Shown piece by piece: positions 32,570 through 36,532 of a stretch of 36,532 nucleotides of DNA (positions are counted from its first letter, which is position 1; each line of letters opens with the position of its first letter). The position numbers and the translations under genes were made by a program. The notes under the pieces were generated by a model. That model did no database searches. It saw only the letters and a program-made list of their open reading frames with translations, and was not told the DNA's origin. Source of the stretch: CAJQQY01 sp045104975 (lineage in GTDB: Bacteria; Bacteroidota; Bacteroidia; Chitinophagales; Saprospiraceae); assembly GCA_045104975.1 (NCBI GenBank), contig JBGCCY010000318.1, forward strand, positions 1-36,532, read 5' to 3'.

Positions 32570-33151
32570 ATGAAAAATTTCTTGACGCTCGTTTTTTGCT
32601 GTTTTATTTTCTTCCCCTCTTTTGGACAAGATTCGACCCGATTACTCTTAAGTTCTGGATTTAAAATACATCTTTCGACAGGTGGGGCATTTTTTAAAAA
32701 TATAGAAACTGAATATTTAGGTGCTGCTGCACCTTTGGTTTTTGTAGAAGGAGGGATAGAAATTGGACGAAAATTTAATGTTGAATTTAACCTTAGAAGA
32801 GGATTAGGAAGTGCTGATACATTGAATCTAAATTTTACTCAAGTTCATTTTGGAGTCAATAATAAATCTCAACTAAATGAAAACTTGACTCTCGTTTTAA
32901 GAGTTGGTGGAGGAGCTATCTTTGAGGGGGAAGATTATGGAATAACAAGAAGTATAATGGAGGATGAAATTAAGTTTCTTAGAGTAGGAGGAGGATTGGA
33001 ACAAAAAATTTACAAAGAATCTGTGATGATGTTGAATATTGGATATGATATATCGAATAGTGCTTTATTTAACGGATTGGGGATTTCTGTGGGCGTGAAG
33101 TTCGGGATTGCACCTAATACAAGGAAAAAGAATAATGTTCCGTATTTATAA
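32570..33151 (+). CDS. Small exported beta-barrel protein
   Basis: The start at 32570 opens a signal peptide (MKNFLTLVFCCFIFFPSF, cleavage after FGQ); the in-frame ATG at 32507 is not preceded by anything useful. The 193-residue mature chain is a row of amphipathic strands with Gly-rich turns (FVEGGIEIGRKFNVEFNLRR, LTLVLRVGGGAIFEGE, FLRVGGGLEQKIYK) and ends with ALFNGLGISVGVKFGIA, fitting an eight-stranded outer-membrane barrel. No specific family can be named. Confidence 0.75.
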   Translation: MKNFLTLVFCCFIFFPSFGQDSTRLLLSSGFKIHLSTGGAFFKNIETEYLGAAAPLVFVEGGIEIGRKFNVEFNLRRGLGSADTLNLNFTQVHFGVNNKSQLNENLTLVLRVGGGAIFEGEDYGITRSIMEDEIKFLRVGGGLEQKIYKESVMMLNIGYDISNSALFNGLGISVGVKFGIAPNTRKKNNVPYL

Positions 33152-33312
33152 GAATGGCAAAAGTCTGAGAATAATAAAATTTCTGTCTTAAATTTTTTAC
33201 TGTATAAAATTGGGATTTTAAAATCAATTTCTGCGGCGAAAAGTACACACCGATTTGGAATAAAAATCTTTTTTATATCATATTGTGTACAATTCAAATC
33301 CCCACCAATTTT

Positions 33313-34824
33313 ATGCAGAAAAAAATAATTTTATTGCTTTTTTTATTCATATCGCTTTTGATTTCTTGTAGCGAATCTTTTGAGGAAGTAAGTACTCCCA
33401 AAGAGCATTTTAATGTCTACTGTACGAGTTGTCACTTAACTCCCAATCCAGCGAATATCCCAAAAGACATTTGGAAAAAAAAGGTACTGCCAGAGATGGC
33501 AGCTCGATTAGGCTATAGATATGATGGATATAATCCTATGGCTAGATACACCATGGAAGAAAATGTATTTATCAGATTGAGCAACACTTATCCTACTGAA
33601 CCAATAATTGATAGTGCGACATGGAACCAAATTCACGATTATATTTTGGATAATGCTCCCGAAAAGATAATGGTTGATACTTTGAGGAATCAGCGAAATA
33701 AAGTCATCAGTCAATTTGCTCCAATACCTATATCTCTTGATCAAGAGGATCTAGCAATTATTACAAATATTCAATTTGATACGATTGGCAATCATTTTAT
33801 CGTCGGAAATGCACTTGGGAAAACGATGCATTATCCCATTTCGCAAAGTCCTCTGCAATCATTTAATTCCCCTTTGATTGCTTATCAAAAAGTAGAAGAG
33901 ATAGAATATTTTACAGAAATAGGATTTATGAATCCAAGTCAAAAACCTTTGGGAGCGACTTATAAAAAGGAAAATGGAAAGCAGGAAACTTTAGCTAAAG
34001 AACTACATCGACCAGTATATACGCAAGTAGTTGATTTGAATAATGATCAAATTGATGAAATTTTGATCTGTGAGTTTGGAAATCTTACTGGACAACTTTC
34101 TATGCTAACTCAGTCGAATGGTGAAGTGAAAAAACAGACACTATTGCCACTTGCAGGAACAATAAAAACGGAAGTGGTGGACATGGATAAAGATGGGAAA
34201 AAAGATATTATCGTATTGGCATCACAAGGTAAAGAAGGAATTTACATTTTGTACCAAGAAGAAAATCTAAAGTTCAGGGTAGAGCAAGTGATTCAGATGG
34301 GTTCGGAATATGGTTCGAGTTGGTTTGAGTTAATTGATTATGATGGCGATGAGGATTTAGATCTTATCCTTGCTAATGGCGACAATGCAGATTATTCCAC
34401 TTTCTCCAAACCTTATCACGGTGTTCGTATATTTTTAAATAATGGTCGCAATGAATTTGAGGAGAAATGGTTTTATCCAATTTATGGTGCAACTAGGTTG
34501 ATGGCAAATGATTATGACCAGGATGGAGATATTGACCTTGCGATAATTTCCTTTTTTCCAGACTATGATTTTGTAGCAAAAGAGAATTTTATCTTTTTAG
34601 AAAATAAAAATGCTACGCTATTTGATTTTGAATCTAGTACTTTTCCCCAACCATTAGCAGGAAGATTTTTGGTAATGGAGGAAGGGGACGTTGATCAAGA
34701 TGGAGATGTAGATATATTGTTAGGTTCTTTTATGTTGTTTCCTGGTAAAGCTTATAAAAGTATAACTGATGAGTGGGTGGAGGAAAAAGCAGATTTGTTT
34801 CTGTTGGAGAATAAGTTTAAATAA
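33313..34824 (+). CDS. CxxCH heme-motif lipoprotein with FG-GAP/VCBS repeats
   Basis: The start at 33313 gives a lipoprotein signal peptide with lipidation at Cys19 (LLISC). Right after it, residues 37-41 read CTSCH, the covalent heme c attachment motif, in a short cytochrome c-like segment (about 30-115, with Met residues that might be the sixth ligand). The rest, about 160-500, holds five Asp-rich calcium-type motifs (DLNNDQIDE, DMDKDGKKD, DYDGDEDLD, DYDQDGDID, DVDQDGDVD) of FG-GAP/VCBS beta-propeller repeats. Such cytochrome plus propeller proteins occur in Bacteroidota and Planctomycetes, where the function is unclear; electron transfer coupled to a binding or catalytic propeller is possible. 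Total length is 503 residues. Confidence 0.82.
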   Translation: MQKKIILLLFLFISLLISCSESFEEVSTPKEHFNVYCTSCHLTPNPANIPKDIWKKKVLPEMAARLGYRYDGYNPMARYTMEENVFIRLSNTYPTEPIIDSATWNQIHDYILDNAPEKIMVDTLRNQRNKVISQFAPIPISLDQEDLAIITNIQFDTIGNHFIVGNALGKTMHYPISQSPLQSFNSPLIAYQKVEEIEYFTEIGFMNPSQKPLGATYKKENGKQETLAKELHRPVYTQVVDLNNDQIDEILICEFGNLTGQLSMLTQSNGEVKKQTLLPLAGTIKTEVVDMDKDGKKDIIVLASQGKEGIYILYQEENLKFRVEQVIQMGSEYGSSWFELIDYDGDEDLDLILANGDNADYSTFSKPYHGVRIFLNNGRNEFEEKWFYPIYGATRLMANDYDQDGDIDLAIISFFPDYDFVAKENFIFLENKNATLFDFESSTFPQPLAGRFLVMEEGDVDQDGDVDILLGSFMLFPGKAYKSITDEWVEEKADLFLLENKFK

Positions 34825-34828
34825 AAAG

Positions 34829-34870
34829 GTTACTTGGCAATAATTTTTAGCAATGATATTCCAAGTAGTT
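34829..34870 (+). terminator. Weak stem-loop after the FG-GAP gene
   Basis: GTTACTTGG-C-AATA can pair with TATT-CCAAGTAGTT downstream, with wobble pairs, 4 bases after the stop. The following bases are only moderately T-rich, so termination is likely weak. Confidence 0.35.
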
Positions 34871-34908
34871 GATTTAGATAGGTGAATATTTTTTCACTAA
34901 ATTAGAGT

Positions 34909-36021
34909 ATGAAGATAGCATTCAATATATATGTAGTGTTGACTTTGATGGTGATTGCTCAAGGATTATTTGCAGCATTGATTTTGAGTACCTCGAAAGT
35001 CAATAAATTGGCGAATCGTTTTTTGTCTTTATTATTGTTGAGTTTTTCTTTGTGGTTGATTGACTCTTTTTATAAAGTGGCAGAAGTATATCAACAAGAT
35101 CCTGAGTTTTATTTTCAACCGATTTTTTACTCCTTTGCATTTGGGCCGCTGATCTTTTTTTATGTGAAAAGTATTACGAATAGTTCCTTTCAATTTTCTA
35201 AAAAAGATTGGGTTCATTTCTTTCCAGTTTTGTTGCAAACAGGTTTGTATTGGTTTCTCACCTTTCAACCATACAGTTATAAATTATGGTTTTGGGAGAC
35301 GATTCACTTTCCGATTACCTATGGTTTAGAATTTAATTTGACGTTAATTTCGATGGCTATTTATTTAGGTTTTTCGATTCGGTTATTGGTTCGATATCAA
35401 AAATGGTTGGAAGATCAATTTTCAGAATTTTCAAAAATACATTTGAATTGGTTAAAAATAGTTTTGATGATTATGTTGGTGCTTTGTGTTTTTTGGAGTG
35501 TGGATTTGATTGCTAGATATTTGTTTGATATTTATTTGACGTATAATTTTTCAGAAATAAGTTTGGGATTTGTGGTTTTGTTGTTGGCTTACGGAGGGAT
35601 TCGGCAGAGTAATAATTCGCAAGTTAATTTTGAAAATAAGGTGGTGGAAACCAATCTTGCTTTGGATGAAATTGATGTGGAATTAGTTGAAAAAATAAAA
35701 CAGAGGATGTTGAATGAAAAAGATTATTTGAATCCCACTTTGTCGTTAAAAGAATTTGCTAAAAATTTAAATACACCTGCTCGAACTATTTCCAAACATA
35801 TTAATCAAGGTTTGGGAATTTCCTTTGTAGATTTTGTCAATCAATATCGAGTGGAAGAAGTGAAGCATAAAATTACTTCTGGAGAACTCGATCAATTTAC
35901 TTTGCTGTCGATTGCCTTGGAGTCAGGTTTTAATTCCAAATCAAGTTTTAATCGGATATTTAAAAAACTCACCCAGATGAGTCCGACTGAATATGTGAAT
36001 GAGTCTCAAAGCAAAAATTAG
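34909..36021 (+). CDS. Membrane AraC-family transcription regulator
   Basis: The 370-residue protein has an N-terminal half with seven or so hydrophobic spans (first at about 5-30, last near 225-245), then a linker and a C-terminal AraC/XylS-type DNA-binding domain at about 265-365: LSLKEFAKNLNTPARTISKHI as the first helix-turn-helix and LSIALESGFNSKSSFNRIFKK as the second, ending SPTEYVNE. This layout is common in Bacteroidota and implies membrane sensing linked to transcription. Its targets are unknown; it could control the small secreted protein gene downstream. Confidence 0.88.
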   Translation: MKIAFNIYVVLTLMVIAQGLFAALILSTSKVNKLANRFLSLLLLSFSLWLIDSFYKVAEVYQQDPEFYFQPIFYSFAFGPLIFFYVKSITNSSFQFSKKDWVHFFPVLLQTGLYWFLTFQPYSYKLWFWETIHFPITYGLEFNLTLISMAIYLGFSIRLLVRYQKWLEDQFSEFSKIHLNWLKIVLMIMLVLCVFWSVDLIARYLFDIYLTYNFSEISLGFVVLLLAYGGIRQSNNSQVNFENKVVETNLALDEIDVELVEKIKQRMLNEKDYLNPTLSLKEFAKNLNTPARTISKHINQGLGISFVDFVNQYRVEEVKHKITSGELDQFTLLSIALESGFNSKSSFNRIFKKLTQMSPTEYVNESQSKN

Positions 36022-36022
36022 G

Positions 36023-36048
36023 TCGTCTCAATACATGTTTTGAGGCGA
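36023..36048 (+). terminator. Possible small hairpin after the AraC regulator gene
   Basis: TCGTCTCAA pairs with TTGAGGCGA, with one wobble, around an 8-base loop, beginning just after the stop. There is no T-run, so this may instead be a small mRNA structure. Confidence 0.3.
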
Positions 36049-36067
36049 TTGGAGGCTTGCGATGTCT

Positions 36068-36075
36068 TAGTTTTG
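36068..36075 (+). promoter_or_regulatory. Possible -7 element for the last gene
   Basis: TAGTTTTG fits the -7 consensus TAnnTTTG and lies 28 bases before the ATG at 36103. No good -33 element was found at the expected distance. Confidence 0.35.
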
Positions 36076-36102
36076 GGGCATTGTTAACCAAAATTTTAAA
36101 AC

Positions 36103-36495
36103 ATGAAATTTTTATTTAGTTTTCTTTTTTTTGCTTTGACGCAGTTTGCTTGCGCTCAAAATTCCACTTCTAAATCGTTAGACTTTGACCTTGAAGAAAT
36201 AAAAGGTACTTGGGTTATTGATCTTAGACCTTCGCCAGGCTCGGCTGCTCATGTACAAGAATTTACGATTCAACCAAAGGAAGGAAGTCAATTTAGTGGT
36301 ACTTTTTATGGTTCAGAATTTAAGAATGGGTTTTTTAATTTGGAATGGGAAGTGGTGTATTTTGGGTTTTCATCAAGGGATGGGAGCAATGGGTATTATC
36401 ATTCAGGGTATATTAAGGATGGGAAAATTCATGGGGTGACTTATTGTCCAGGGAGGGAGTTTACGATTCCTTGGGTGGGGGAGAGGAAGGAGTAG
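36103..36495 (+). CDS. Small exported protein of unknown function
   Basis: The 130-residue protein has a signal peptide (MKFLFSFLFFALTQFACAQ). The mature part is beta-rich (GTWVIDLRPSPGSAAHVQEF, then GTFYGSEFKNGFFNLEWEV and HSGYIKDGKIHGVTYCPG), similar in feel to small beta-sandwich or lipocalin-like proteins, with one Cys near the end. No family is recognised. It follows the AraC regulator in the same direction, 81 bases away, and has its own possible -7 element. Confidence 0.7.
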   Translation: MKFLFSFLFFALTQFACAQNSTSKSLDFDLEEIKGTWVIDLRPSPGSAAHVQEFTIQPKEGSQFSGTFYGSEFKNGFFNLEWEVVYFGFSSRDGSNGYYHSGYIKDGKIHGVTYCPGREFTIPWVGERKE

Positions 36496-36532
36496 TTTGT
36501 TTTATTGGAAAAGGAAAAGCCTCTCGCTGGTG

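Overview
The window comes from an AT-rich member of the Bacteroidota, most likely a Saprospiraceae-like bacterium. Supporting signs are lipoprotein and Sec signal peptides on many genes, a type IX secretion (T9SS) C-terminal sorting domain, a hybrid two-component system (HTCS), families mainly known from this phylum (DUF6090, DUF6503, SusD-free sulfatase/HTCS pairing), TAnnTTTG-type promoter elements and almost no Shine-Dalgarno sequences. No rRNA, tRNA, CRISPR array, transposase or phage gene was seen. The family assignments are from reading motifs, not from database searches.

Region by region. 1-3455 (minus) is a three-gene unit: an ECF-like sigma factor, a membrane TPR protein placed like an anti-sigma factor, and an exported TPR-CHAT caspase-like protease cut by the window edge. 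3638-6156 (minus) holds aldose 1-epimerase and an exported amidohydrolase. 6282-9449 alternates short single genes (DUF4349 lipoprotein, DUF2188, a lipoprotein, an outer-membrane barrel). 9727-11395 is a cysE-cysM operon for cysteine synthesis with overlapping reading frames. 11488-15727 (minus) carries an alpha/beta-hydrolase lipoprotein, a class III nucleotide cyclase-TPR membrane protein and an Asp-box/BNR lipoprotein. 15886-18816 is an S9 peptidase with a DUF6503-like N-terminal domain. 18964-23504 is a divergent pair: a sulfatase lipoprotein and a 7TM-HTCS regulator.

23772-28586 is an accessory stretch of small stress- or metabolite-type proteins (SnoaL/NTF2-like and ABM-like folds, a WG-repeat lipoprotein, DUF6090) in which several reading frames are broken: a frameshift at an A7 run, an in-frame TAG inside a SnoaL domain, and a decayed second DUF6090 copy. 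28704-36495 returns to intact genes: a membrane-anchored GH113-like glycosidase, a T9SS cargo protein, lipoproteins, a CxxCH plus FG-GAP lipoprotein and a membrane AraC regulator.

Between genes there are strong bidirectional terminators at convergent gene ends and at least three unrelated families of palindromic extragenic elements (2038-2122, 3589-3616, 18886-18955). The most interesting candidates for an undescribed system are the sigma/membrane-TPR/CHAT locus, the DUF6503-peptidase fusion, and the HTCS with two direct repeats spaced 53 bp apart downstream of it.
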